DNA of 46,221 bases from Dinghuibacter sp964544695. Its GTDB lineage: Bacteria; Bacteroidota; Bacteroidia; Chitinophagales; Chitinophagaceae. The stretch is taken from contig CAZJDB010000013.1 of assembly GCA_964544695.1 (NCBI GenBank), positions 1-46,221 of the forward strand, read 5' to 3'. Shown here in pieces: positions 38,764 through 46,221 of the stretch. A program made the translations under genes and the position numbers. The notes under the pieces were generated by a model, which saw only the letters and a list, made by a program, of their open reading frames with translations, made no database searches and had not been told where the DNA came from. Within the stretch, counting starts at the first letter, position 1, and every line of letters starts with the position of its first letter.

Positions 38764-40110
38764 ATGCAGCGCGCACTCACGGCCAAATCTTTCGGAGAAA
38801 ACTTTTCCTGGGGAGTCGCCATGGCGGCGGCTCAAAACGAAGGCGCCTATATCGAGGGCGGTAGGGGTTTGTCGATTTGGGACGTTTTTACCCGCAGGAA
38901 AGGGGTCATAAAAGGGGGCGCCAAACCCTACGTCGCGTGCGACTTTTACCACCGCTACAAGGAAGACCTCCTTCTTACCAAAGCCTTAGGATTCAATAGC
39001 TTCCGCTTTTCCATATCCTGGTCAAGGGTGCTCCCCGACGGGATCGGACGACCCAACCGCGAGGGACTCCGGTATTACCACGATGTCATAGACGAATGCC
39101 TAAGGCTGGGCCTGGAGCCTTACCTCACCCTCTACCATTGGGATCTTCCCCAAGCCCTGGAAAAAGAAGGGGGTTGGACGAGTTACCGGATCCTGCGATG
39201 GTTTCAGCGCTACGTCACCCTTTGCGCCGAGGAATTCGGGAATAAGGTCCGGAATTGGATCATCCTGAATGAGCCCGCAGCCTTTACGGCCCTGGGATAC
39301 ATGATGGGCAAGCATGCCCCGGGTAAGAGGGGGTTGGACAACTTCTTTCCCGCGGTCCATCACGCCATAATGGCCCAGGCCGAAGGAGGGCGAATCGTCC
39401 GGAACCTGGTACCCTCGGCGCGCATCGGAACTACTTTTTCGTGTTCGGAGGTGATCCCCTACAGCGACCGGCCCGAGGACCTGGCGGCCGCCTTCCGTGT
39501 GGATATCCTGCTCAACCGCCTTTTTGCGGAACCCGCCCTGGGTAAGGGATATCCTTCGGAATCCTTTAAATTGATAGAACGCCTGGAATTATACAACAAA
39601 TCCTGGAAGTATACCGAGCGCATGCCCTTCCGGTTCGATTACATCGGCCTTCAAAACTATTTTCCGGTAGTCGTGCGTTTCAACCCCCTTATCCCCATGG
39701 TCCAGGCCTCTGAGGTAAAACCTTCTTACAGGCGGGTTCCCACGACCGACATGGGTTGGGAAATCAACGGCAACGGGTTGGTGAATATCCTAAAGCGTTT
39801 TTGGAAATACGGAGCTGTAAAGGAGCTGATGGTGACCGAAAATGGCGCTGCGTTCAAAGATACGGTCAAAAGCGGGCGCGTGGCGGATCCCCAAAGGATC
39901 GAATACTTCAAGGAGTACCTTGGGGGGTTGCTCAGGGCGAAACAGGAAGGAGTGAACGTGACGGGCTATTTCGTTTGGACCCTGACCGATAATTTCGAAT
40001 GGACGGAGGGGTTCCGCGCCAGGTTTGGGCTGGTGTACGTTGACCATGAGACCCAAATGCGAACAATCAAGGATTCAGGATACTGGTTCCGGGACTTCCT
40101 GACTCAGTAG
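38764..40110 (+). CDS. glycoside hydrolase family 1 beta-glycosidase
   Basis: A 448-residue (beta/alpha)8 retaining glycosidase. FSWGVAMAAAQNEGAY opens the barrel, followed by FRFSISWSRVLPDG and TLYHWDLPQALEKEGGW. The acid/base Glu is E170 in ILNEPAAFTALGYMMG, and the nucleophile E359 lies in MVTENGAAF. The end is TLTDNFEWTEGFRARFGLVYVD. No signal peptide is present with this start, so it acts in the cytoplasm, probably on beta-glucosides or related disaccharides. ATG 38764 is chosen because it sits right before the conserved barrel start; the reading frame extends upstream to 38632 inside the anti-sigma gene, which is not credible. It overlaps the convergent mqnC by 7 bp. No transporter is adjacent. 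Confidence 0.94.
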   Translation: MQRALTAKSFGENFSWGVAMAAAQNEGAYIEGGRGLSIWDVFTRRKGVIKGGAKPYVACDFYHRYKEDLLLTKALGFNSFRFSISWSRVLPDGIGRPNREGLRYYHDVIDECLRLGLEPYLTLYHWDLPQALEKEGGWTSYRILRWFQRYVTLCAEEFGNKVRNWIILNEPAAFTALGYMMGKHAPGKRGLDNFFPAVHHAIMAQAEGGRIVRNLVPSARIGTTFSCSEVIPYSDRPEDLAAAFRVDILLNRLFAEPALGKGYPSESFKLIERLELYNKSWKYTERMPFRFDYIGLQNYFPVVVRFNPLIPMVQASEVKPSYRRVPTTDMGWEINGNGLVNILKRFWKYGAVKELMVTENGAAFKDTVKSGRVADPQRIEYFKEYLGGLLRAKQEGVNVTGYFVWTLTDNFEWTEGFRARFGLVYVDHETQMRTIKDSGYWFRDFLTQ

Positions 40111-41228
40111 TTGATCACCTGCTCTTCTATCGCTTCGGGCATAGCCCTGAACTCATATTGCTGATTGCGTAGTTGGGGCTCGAAGCCCGCTTCGCGTATC
40201 GCCGCCTGTATACCCTTTGCGGTAAAACGGTGAGGAGCGCCCGCTGCACTGACCACGTTTTCCTCGATCATGATGCTGCCGAAGTCGTTGGCACCTGCGT
40301 GCAGGCACAACTGGGCCGTTTCCTTGCCCACGGTCAGCCAACTGGCTTGTATATTGTTCACATTGGGTAACATGATACGGCTCATGGCGATCATGCGGAC
40401 GTATTCTTCAGCGGTGGTCAGGTTGTGTACCCCGCGGATCCGCGTAAGCAGGGTATCCACGTCCTGGAAGGTCCAGGGGATAAAGGCAATAAAGCCCTTG
40501 GCCCCCTCTGGTTTCCGGGCTTGTACATCCCTGATTTTTACCAGGTGCTCGAAACGTTCGCGGATGGTTTCCACGTGCCCGAACATCATCGTTGCCGAGG
40601 TCGTCAATCCCAGTTTGTGGGCCTCGTGCATGATGTCCAGCCATTCCTGGGATCCGCACTTTCCCTTGGATATCAAACGGCGAACCCTGTCAACCAGGAT
40701 TTCTGCGCCGGGTCCTGGCATGCTGTCCATCCCTGCCTCCTTCAGCGCCAACAGGACTTCCCTGGGATGCATTCCTTCCAATTTGGATATATGGGCCACC
40801 TCGGGAGGTCCGAGGGTGTGCAGCTTCAACCGGGGGAAAAGCTTTTTCAATTCGCGGAACAATCCCGTGTAGTAGGCGAGCCCCAGGTCGGGGTGATGGC
40901 CGCCCTGGAGAAGGAGCTGGTCCCCGCCGTACCGGAAGGTTTCCTCGATTTTTCGCTTATAGGTGTCTATATCGGTGATGTAGGCATCGGCGTGCCCCGG
41001 GACCCTGTAGAAATTACAGAACTTGCAATTGGCGATGCATACATTGGTGGTGTTCATGTTGCGGTCGATGATCCAGGTTACCTTTCCGTAAGGCACCCTT
41101 TCTTTCCGCATGGTGTCCGCCACGAGCATCAATTCCGTGAGCGGAGCATGGGTAAAAAGGAAAACGCCTTCGTCCTCCGTCAGGAACTCCCCCTGCAAAG
41201 CTTTCTTGTATAAATCGGGAAACTGCAT
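40104..41228 (-). CDS. mqnC: dehypoxanthine futalosine cyclase (menaquinone, futalosine pathway)
   Basis: MqnC is the radical SAM enzyme that cyclises dehypoxanthine futalosine. The 374-residue protein has the cluster motif CIANCKFC (C64, C68, C71), then GGDQLLLQGGHHPDLGLAYY, LHTLGPPEVAHISKLEG, DSMPGPGAEIL and TSATMMFGHVET. The C-terminal HAGANDFGSIMIEENVVSAAGA is typical of the MqnC/MqnE/CofH group. MqnC is preferred over MqnE on overall pattern and length. Only this pathway gene is present here, so the others are elsewhere. A -7 element stands 5 nt before its ATG, and the divergent aspartyl protease starts 60 bp away. Confidence 0.92.
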   Translation of the reverse strand: MQFPDLYKKALQGEFLTEDEGVFLFTHAPLTELMLVADTMRKERVPYGKVTWIIDRNMNTTNVCIANCKFCNFYRVPGHADAYITDIDTYKRKIEETFRYGGDQLLLQGGHHPDLGLAYYTGLFRELKKLFPRLKLHTLGPPEVAHISKLEGMHPREVLLALKEAGMDSMPGPGAEILVDRVRRLISKGKCGSQEWLDIMHEAHKLGLTTSATMMFGHVETIRERFEHLVKIRDVQARKPEGAKGFIAFIPWTFQDVDTLLTRIRGVHNLTTAEEYVRMIAMSRIMLPNVNNIQASWLTVGKETAQLCLHAGANDFGSIMIEENVVSAAGAPHRFTAKGIQAAIREAGFEPQLRNQQYEFRAMPEAIEEQVINY

Positions 41229-41233
41229 AAAAA

Positions 41234-41241
41234 CAAAGGTA
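41234..41241 (-). promoter_or_regulatory. -7 element (TACCTTTG) for mqnC
   Basis: An exact TAnnTTTG on the minus strand ends 5 nt before the mqnC ATG, in the 60-bp divergent gap. A leaderless or very short leader transcript is implied. Confidence 0.5.
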
Positions 41242-41288
41242 ATCCGAAAAATATACTTTGGTGTACATGAGAAATTATTGTAACTTTT

Positions 41289-42503
41289 ATGGTTATGTCG
41301 CCGAGGCTACTGCTTTATTTTTTCATTACGCTACTATCGACACTCGCGGATCAGCCGTCCAGTGCCCAATCAACGGAAGGGAATGAATTTCCTCCCGCCA
41401 AATTCATTACCCAATTTCCCTTCCTGCAGTTCAGCGGAGGGATCATGGTCATCAGGGCAACCCTGGACTCCTTCCCCGATAGCCTTAACTTCATTATGGA
41501 TACAGGCAGTGGAGGGATATCCCTGGACTCGATTACCGCCGAAAAGCTTCACCTGAAAGCCGAGATGTCGGATAAAACCGTCAAGGGAATCGCGGGGATC
41601 AAGCCCGTGCGGTACATTTTTCACCAAACCCTCCACTTGCCCGGCCTGAACGTGGATAATCTGGACTTCCACACCAACGACTATACCATCCTGAGTGAGG
41701 TTTACGGCGTTCAGATCGACGGAATCATCGGGTATAGTTTCCTGAGGCAGTTCATCCTCGAAATCGACTCGGATAGTTCCACGATGCGGGTGTATACCCC
41801 CGGACGTTTCCGGTATCCGAAAGGCGGATATACCATGAGACCCGATTTCACCACCCTGCCGATCGTCGACCTGGGGATCAGGGACGATCACCGGGTGAAC
41901 AGCCGGTTTTATTTCGATACGGGCGCGGGCCTTTGTTTCCTGTTGTCCAGGAGTTTTATTACAGACAGTGCCTTTCTCGACCGGACACGGAAACCCGTTA
42001 TGACCGAAGTGGAAGGGCTGGGTGGAAAGGCCCTGATGGCCCTGACCGTCATCAAGGCGGTACACGTCGGGCCGTATACCTTCCGACAAGTACCGACCTA
42101 TTTACTGGACGATGAATATAACGTTACGGGCTACCCAGACCGGGGAGGATTGATCGGAAACGACATTCTCAGGAGGTTCAACCTCATCATCAACTACCCT
42201 TTCCGGGAGATCAACCTGATGCCCAACAGCCACTACAAAGATTTGTTCGACTACTCCTATACGGGCATGAGTATGTACTATATCAACGGTAAGGTGCTGC
42301 TCACGGATATTCAAAAAGGGGGACCTGCGGAGCAAGCGGGGGTTCAGGAAGGGGACGAGCTTTTCGCCATTGAAAATAACTTTACACACAGCATCCTGGT
42401 CTATAAGAACATCCTTCAAAACGCCGGAAACAAGATCAAGCTTATTGTCTTCCGTAACGGTCAACCCCAGGTATTGTATTTGCGGGTCAGGAGGATATTC
42501 TAA
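41289..42503 (+). CDS. secreted retropepsin-like aspartyl protease with PDZ domain
   Basis: A 404-residue exported protein: signal peptide ~1-27 (LLLYFFITLLSTLADQPSSAQ), then two retropepsin-type lobes in one chain. The first contains the DTG site FIMDTGSGGISLD (D71) and IDGIIGYSFLRQF. The second has YFDTGAGLCFLLS (D210) and GLIGNDILRRF. A PDZ domain (~325-400) ends the chain, with GKVLLTDIQKGGPAEQAGVQEGDELFAI. Both catalytic Asp motifs look intact. It probably cleaves or processes proteins in the periplasm. Two start codons are close (41289 and 41295); TAACTTTT at 41281 is one base from a -7 element and would favour 41295. It is divergent from mqnC. Confidence 0.87.
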   Translation: MVMSPRLLLYFFITLLSTLADQPSSAQSTEGNEFPPAKFITQFPFLQFSGGIMVIRATLDSFPDSLNFIMDTGSGGISLDSITAEKLHLKAEMSDKTVKGIAGIKPVRYIFHQTLHLPGLNVDNLDFHTNDYTILSEVYGVQIDGIIGYSFLRQFILEIDSDSSTMRVYTPGRFRYPKGGYTMRPDFTTLPIVDLGIRDDHRVNSRFYFDTGAGLCFLLSRSFITDSAFLDRTRKPVMTEVEGLGGKALMALTVIKAVHVGPYTFRQVPTYLLDDEYNVTGYPDRGGLIGNDILRRFNLIINYPFREINLMPNSHYKDLFDYSYTGMSMYYINGKVLLTDIQKGGPAEQAGVQEGDELFAIENNFTHSILVYKNILQNAGNKIKLIVFRNGQPQVLYLRVRRIF

Positions 42504-42504
42504 G

Positions 42505-42512
42505 TACCTTTG
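42505..42512 (+). promoter_or_regulatory. -7 element (TACCTTTG) for the M16 pair
   Basis: An exact TAnnTTTG in the 15-bp gap after the aspartyl protease gene ends 6 nt before the ATG at 42519. It may start a transcript for both M16 genes. Confidence 0.5.
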
Positions 42513-42518
42513 CCGCCT

Positions 42519-43760
42519 ATGATCGAATTCAATCGGTTTGTTTTGTCCAACGGGCTTAGGGTAATCGTCCACGAGGACCCATCCACGCCCATAGCTGTGA
42601 TGAATGTTTTGTATGATGTAGGAGCAAGGGACGAGGATCCGTCCAGGACGGGATTCGCCCACCTTTTCGAGCACCTTATGTTTGGGGGATCCAAGCATAT
42701 CCCGGATTTTGACGAACCTCTGCAAAGGGCGGGAGGTGAGAACAATGCTTATACCACCAATGACCTGACCAACTATTATCTTCAGTTGCCTGCGGAAAAT
42801 CTGGAAACGGCATTCTGGCTGGAGAGCGACCGCATGCTAAGTCTGGCTTTCAGTAAAGAAAGTCTGGAGGTACAACGAAAGGTGGTCAGCGAGGAATTCA
42901 AGGAACATTATCTGAATAAGCCTTACGGGGATGCCTGGATGCACCTCCGGGAGTTGGCGTATCACGCCCACCCCTATCGTTGGTTGACCATAGGAAAAGA
43001 GCTGCGCCACATCGAGGAGGCCAACCTGGACGAGGTGCGTGCCTTTTTTTTCGCACATTACCGGCCCGTCAATGCCATCCTGGTGGTGGCCGGGAATGTC
43101 CGGACGGCCGACGTTGAAAGGCTGGCGAAAAAATGGTTCGGACCCATTGAACCGGGTACGCCCACACTGAGGCGCCTACCACAGGAACCCACTCAGCAAG
43201 CGGCGAGGGTGGAAAAGCTGAATAGAAAGGTTCCCCTGGATGCCTTGTACAAGGCATGGCACATACCCGGCCGCCTGGACCCAAGGTACTATGCCGTGGA
43301 TCTGCTTACCGATATCCTCGGCGGCGGGGCTTCTTCCCGCTTGTTCCAGTCCCTGGTCAAGGAAAAGAAAATCTTCAGCAACATCGATTGCTACCATTAC
43401 GGGAGTTTGGATCCGGGACTCCTCGCCATCGAGGGGAAGCTCGTCAAGGGCGTTTCCATGGACCAGGCCGAAGCGGCAGTCGACAATGAACTCGACAGGC
43501 TGATCAGGGAAGGACTCGATTCCAGGGAACTGGACAAGGCCAAGCACAAAGCCGAAAGTATGATGGCTTTCGAAGATATGGGCCTGGCCAACCGGGCCGC
43601 CAGTCTGGCTTTTTATGAGCTGCTTGGAGACGCCGGCATGATGAATTCCGAGCTGGAGAAGTACCAGGCCGTGGACGGCGCCTCCGTCATGGATGAAGCC
43701 CGGTCGATCTTCAAACCGTCCAATAGCAACACCTTATATTATTGTGCACATGCTGAATAG
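42519..43760 (+). CDS. M16 family zinc peptidase, catalytic subunit
   Basis: A 413-residue inverzincin. The inverted zinc motif HLFEH (H48, E51, H52) lies in GFAHLFEHLMFGGSKH, and the distal Glu ligand is in VVSEEFKEHYLNKPYG. Two homologous M16 domains follow one another, the second (from ~180) carrying GGGASSRLFQSLVKEKKIFSN. No signal peptide is evident, so it acts in the cytoplasm or is exported by an unseen route. ATG 42519 is chosen because conserved residues begin there and a -7 element stands just before it; TTG 42510 would overlap that element. It overlaps the next M16 gene by 11 bp, so the two form a catalytic/non-catalytic pair, as in mitochondrial processing peptidase. Confidence 0.92.
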   Translation: MIEFNRFVLSNGLRVIVHEDPSTPIAVMNVLYDVGARDEDPSRTGFAHLFEHLMFGGSKHIPDFDEPLQRAGGENNAYTTNDLTNYYLQLPAENLETAFWLESDRMLSLAFSKESLEVQRKVVSEEFKEHYLNKPYGDAWMHLRELAYHAHPYRWLTIGKELRHIEEANLDEVRAFFFAHYRPVNAILVVAGNVRTADVERLAKKWFGPIEPGTPTLRRLPQEPTQQAARVEKLNRKVPLDALYKAWHIPGRLDPRYYAVDLLTDILGGGASSRLFQSLVKEKKIFSNIDCYHYGSLDPGLLAIEGKLVKGVSMDQAEAAVDNELDRLIREGLDSRELDKAKHKAESMMAFEDMGLANRAASLAFYELLGDAGMMNSELEKYQAVDGASVMDEARSIFKPSNSNTLYYCAHAE

Positions 43761-45030
43761 AACCCAGGCTCCTCCGGTGAAAGATGCCGTGGAATATCCT
43801 CTCAATCTGAAACCTTACCGCTATTTCCGCCTGACCAACGGATGTGAAGTTTATTACGTGGATGCGGGACCTCAGGAGGTCCTGCAGGTGGAATGGATTT
43901 TCGACGCAGGAAATTCCTTTGAAGATAAAAACCTGGTGGCGGCATCCACGAATTTCCTGCTGAAGAATGGTACCTCCTCAAGGAGTGCTTACGAGATCAA
44001 CGAATTTTTCGAATATTACGGGGCCTACCTGAACCGGCATTGTTTTAATGAAACGAGTGCCATGACCCTGCATTCGATGACCAAGCATCTCCCGGTCCTG
44101 TTGCCCGTTATCCGGGAACTGCTGACGGATTCCCAATTTCCCCAGGAGGAGCTGGACGTTTACCGCCAGAATATGGTGCAACGCCTGGCCGTGAATATGA
44201 AGAAGGGCGAATTCGTTGCAGGACGCCTCATCGATGTTTCCCTTTTCGGTCAGGACCATCCCTATGGAAAATTCAGCACCCCCGAGGCTTATGCTGCGCT
44301 GACCCGCGAAGAGCTCGTCGACTTTTATGCACGATATTACCAGCGGGGACGCTGCCGGATATTCCTGGCAGGTAGGATCCCTTCGGATATAGAACCATTG
44401 CTGGAACGCTATTTTGGAGACCTGCCCTGGTCGGGAACGGCCCTGCCCCTGACCCCGCCGAAAATGCATCCATCTCCGGAAAAACGCGCCCTGGTCAATA
44501 ACGATCCCGATAGCGTCCAGGGAGCCATCCGCATCGCCAGCCTTTTCCCGGACAAACACCATCCTGATTTCCCCAAAGTACAAGTCTTGAATACCGTTTT
44601 CGGGGGATACTTCGGATCGAGGCTGATGAGCAATATCCGGGAGGAAAAAGGATATACGTATGGTATCCACAGTTACTTGCAATCCTACATCCAAGCCAGC
44701 GCCTGGATGGTTTCTACGGAAGCCGGCAAGGCGGTTGCCGAGGCCACCGTCAGGGAGGTCTACCTGGAAATGCAGCGCCTGAGAGAGGAGCCCATCGACG
44801 CCGAAGAGTTGCACCTGGTGCGGAATTACATGATCGGGACACTTTTGGGCGACCTGGACGGACCTTTCCATATTATCGGGCGCTGGAAAAACCTGATCCT
44901 GTATGGATTGGACGAAGCGTATTTCAACCAGTCGGTACAAATCGTCAAAACGATTTCGGCCCCGGAGCTGCAGGAACTGGCGCAAAAATATCTGGTTCCG
45001 GAACGCTTTTACGAATTGATTGTGTATTAA
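43750..45030 (+). CDS. M16 family peptidase, non-catalytic partner subunit
   Basis: A 426-residue M16-fold protein. At the place where the zinc motif HxxEH should stand it reads SFEDKNLVAASTNFLLKNGT, so no zinc site is present. The rest of the fold is well kept, with VNNDPDSVQGAIRIASLFPDKHHPDF, FGGYFGSRLMSNIREEKGYTYG and the C-terminal helix. It is the structural partner of the preceding active subunit, with which it overlaps by 11 bp; the in-frame upstream ATG (43693) is inside that gene and rejected. Such pairs degrade or process peptides in a shared chamber. No terminator stands out after the stop; the next gene starts 68 bp later. Confidence 0.9.
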   Translation: MLNRTQAPPVKDAVEYPLNLKPYRYFRLTNGCEVYYVDAGPQEVLQVEWIFDAGNSFEDKNLVAASTNFLLKNGTSSRSAYEINEFFEYYGAYLNRHCFNETSAMTLHSMTKHLPVLLPVIRELLTDSQFPQEELDVYRQNMVQRLAVNMKKGEFVAGRLIDVSLFGQDHPYGKFSTPEAYAALTREELVDFYARYYQRGRCRIFLAGRIPSDIEPLLERYFGDLPWSGTALPLTPPKMHPSPEKRALVNNDPDSVQGAIRIASLFPDKHHPDFPKVQVLNTVFGGYFGSRLMSNIREEKGYTYGIHSYLQSYIQASAWMVSTEAGKAVAEATVREVYLEMQRLREEPIDAEELHLVRNYMIGTLLGDLDGPFHIIGRWKNLILYGLDEAYFNQSVQIVKTISAPELQELAQKYLVPERFYELIVY

Positions 45031-45098
45031 GCGCTTTTGGGGATTAGCACGTTTATTGTTACATTCACACAAACGCGCCGGAACCGCGCAAACACTTT

Positions 45099-45458
45099 AT
45101 GGTGAGGTTTATCCTGAAGATTTTATTCACGGCGGTGGTCATCCTAGGGTTGGCCAAACTCCTCCCGGGGGTGAATATCGACACCTATTGGACCGCTATT
45201 GTGGTGGCCCTGGTCCTGGCCGTTCTGAACGCTTTTATCCGCCCCATCCTGATATTCCTCACCCTCCCCGCCACCCTGATCACCTTTGGGCTGTTTCTTT
45301 TCATTATCAACGCAGGGATCATCCTGTTGGATGCCTACTTCGTGCATGGTTTCCGCATCAATGGATTTTGGTGGGCCCTCGTGTTCAGCATCCTGCTCTC
45401 CGTCATCCTGTCTTTCTTCGACGGACTGGAGAAGCAACAGGAACACAAATCAGAGTGA
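45099..45458 (+). CDS. phage holin family IV-like membrane protein (4 TM)
   Basis: A 119-residue membrane protein with four hydrophobic helices (about 3-22, 30-50, 55-80, 85-112). It matches the conserved pattern VNAFIRPILIFLTLPATLITFGLFLFIINAGIILL of the family named after mycobacterial phage holin IV, except that NAFIRP is preceded here by L. Despite the name, chromosomal members are common in bacteria and no phage genes are nearby; function is unknown. The stop is 1 bp before the start of the E1 gene, so they may be co-transcribed. Confidence 0.85.
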   Translation: MVRFILKILFTAVVILGLAKLLPGVNIDTYWTAIVVALVLAVLNAFIRPILIFLTLPATLITFGLFLFIINAGIILLDAYFVHGFRINGFWWALVFSILLSVILSFFDGLEKQQEHKSE

Positions 45459-45459
45459 C

Positions 45460-46221
45460 ATGATTTTCGACCGAAAACAGATGACGGACGCCGAGCTTGT
45501 CCAGGTATACAGCGCATTGCTTTTACCCAGAATGATCGAGGAAAAAATGCTGGTCCTGCTCCGGCAGGGAAAGATCAGCAAATGGTTCAGCGGGATCGGT
45601 CAGGAGGCCATAGCGGTCGGGGCTACCCTGGCGATGGGAGCGGATGAATGGATCCTGCCGCTGCATCGGAACCTGGGCGTTTTCACCGGCCGGGGGATGG
45701 ATTTGTCCCGGTTGTTCGAGCAATGGCAGGGTAGTCCGGACGGCTATAGTAAGGGCAGGGAGCGGAGTTTTCATTTCGGGAGCCGGGAACATGCGATCTG
45801 CGGGATGATCTCGCATTTGGGGCCGCAGCTGGGCGTTGCGGATGGGATCGGGTTGGCAGCCAGACTTGGTGAAAGCGGCAAGGCGACCCTGGTATTTACC
45901 GGCGAGGGCGGGACGAGCGAAGGTGATTTCCATGAGGCCCTGAATGTAGCTTCCGTTTGGGACCTGCCGGTGATCTTCCTGATCGAGAACAATGGGTATG
46001 CGCTGAGCACACCCGTCGGCGAACAATATCGCGGCGAGAGCCTGGTCTACAAGGCGGCCGGATATGGGATGGAAGGGATCCGGATCGATGGGAATAATAT
46101 TCTGACGGTATATGATACGATCCGCGGGGTTAGAAAATACTGTACAAAATCTAGCCGGCCTTACCTGGTGGAATGTATGACTTTTCGGATGCGGGGCCAC
46201 GAAGAGGCCAGCGGCGTTAAT
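45460..46221 (+). CDS. 2-oxoacid dehydrogenase E1 component, alpha part (3' end outside window)
   Basis: The first 254 residues of a thiamine diphosphate-dependent E1. After a short N terminus (MIFDRKQMTDAELVQVYSALLLPRM) it shows WFSGIGQEAIAVGATLAMGADEW, PLHRNLGV, the E1-alpha HFGSREHAICGM region, and the ThDP-Mg motif TGEGGTSEGDFHEALNVASVWDLPVIFLIENNGY. The usual GDG is GEG here. In Bacteroidota such proteins are often fused alpha-beta E1 enzymes of about 650 residues, for branched-chain 2-oxoacids. Whether this one is fused cannot be seen. The frame is open to the window edge at 46221. The gene starts 1 bp after the holin-like gene's stop. Confidence 0.88.
   Translation, partial: MIFDRKQMTDAELVQVYSALLLPRMIEEKMLVLLRQGKISKWFSGIGQEAIAVGATLAMGADEWILPLHRNLGVFTGRGMDLSRLFEQWQGSPDGYSKGRERSFHFGSREHAICGMISHLGPQLGVADGIGLAARLGESGKATLVFTGEGGTSEGDFHEALNVASVWDLPVIFLIENNGYALSTPVGEQYRGESLVYKAAGYGMEGIRIDGNNILTVYDTIRGVRKYCTKSSRPYLVECMTFRMRGHEEASGVN

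Noticed and set aside
45099..45458. Holin-family gene as a sign of a prophage
   Set aside because: No other phage genes are present; this 4-TM family is common in bacterial chromosomes outside prophages.

Overview
The window reads as a chromosomal segment of a Bacteroidota bacterium, most likely of the Chitinophagaceae type. The evidence is Bacteroidota-restricted families (IPExxxVDY protein, DUF2480), an arginine operon built around an N-acylornithine carbamoyltransferase, a futalosine-pathway menaquinone gene, near-absence of Shine-Dalgarno sequences, and repeated TAnnTTTG -7 promoter elements typical of the phylum. The taxonomic call is inferred from gene content only. No rRNA, tRNA, CRISPR array, insertion sequence or phage module was recognised.

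Layout. 1-6287: end of mnmH and selD (selenium use), a minus-strand trio (M28-like protein, IPExxxVDY protein, pterin carbinolamine dehydratase), feoB and nadA. 6288-6695: a non-coding region with an AT-rich block and four exact TTATNCACA DnaA boxes, a good candidate for the chromosomal origin. Genes to its right are overwhelmingly on the plus strand, and dnaN lies 5.4 kb downstream. 6696-14136: PpiD-like periplasmic foldase, DUF2480, two aminotransferases, dnaN, DUF2007 and a fatty acid hydroxylase. 14325-17046: kdsB, a ROK sugar kinase and kdnB, overlapping by 4 bp each, which points to 8-amino-Kdo in the lipopolysaccharide. 17043-28017: dGTPase, a small secreted protein, PadR with a PspC-domain membrane protein, gcvT, an SRPBCC protein with a ComB-like phosphatase, and a very large SWIM/SNF2 helicase.

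28018-28613 is the longest gene-free stretch. It holds two hairpins with unrelated arms but the same 28-bp core in opposite orientation, followed by a promoter and a leader of about 200 nt. 28614-36893 is a complete arginine operon: GNAT acyltransferase, argG, argC, argD, argF', argB, an M20 deacylase and argH. The acyl group stays on until citrulline is formed. Residue 90 of ArgF' is valine, which by comparison with characterised enzymes suggests N-succinyl rather than N-acetyl intermediates.

36894-46221: a small ORF with a good promoter, a G/C-hairpin-rich intergenic region, an ECF sigma/anti-sigma pair, a GH1 glycosidase, mqnC, an aspartyl protease with PDZ, an active/inactive M16 peptidase pair, a 4-TM holin-like protein and the start of a 2-oxoacid dehydrogenase E1.

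Most genes are ordinary core functions. The parts most worth a second look are the origin candidate, the core-sharing hairpins, the arginine operon's GNAT and carbamoyltransferase, the Kdo8N gene set, and the many -7 elements placed only 3-6 nt before start codons.
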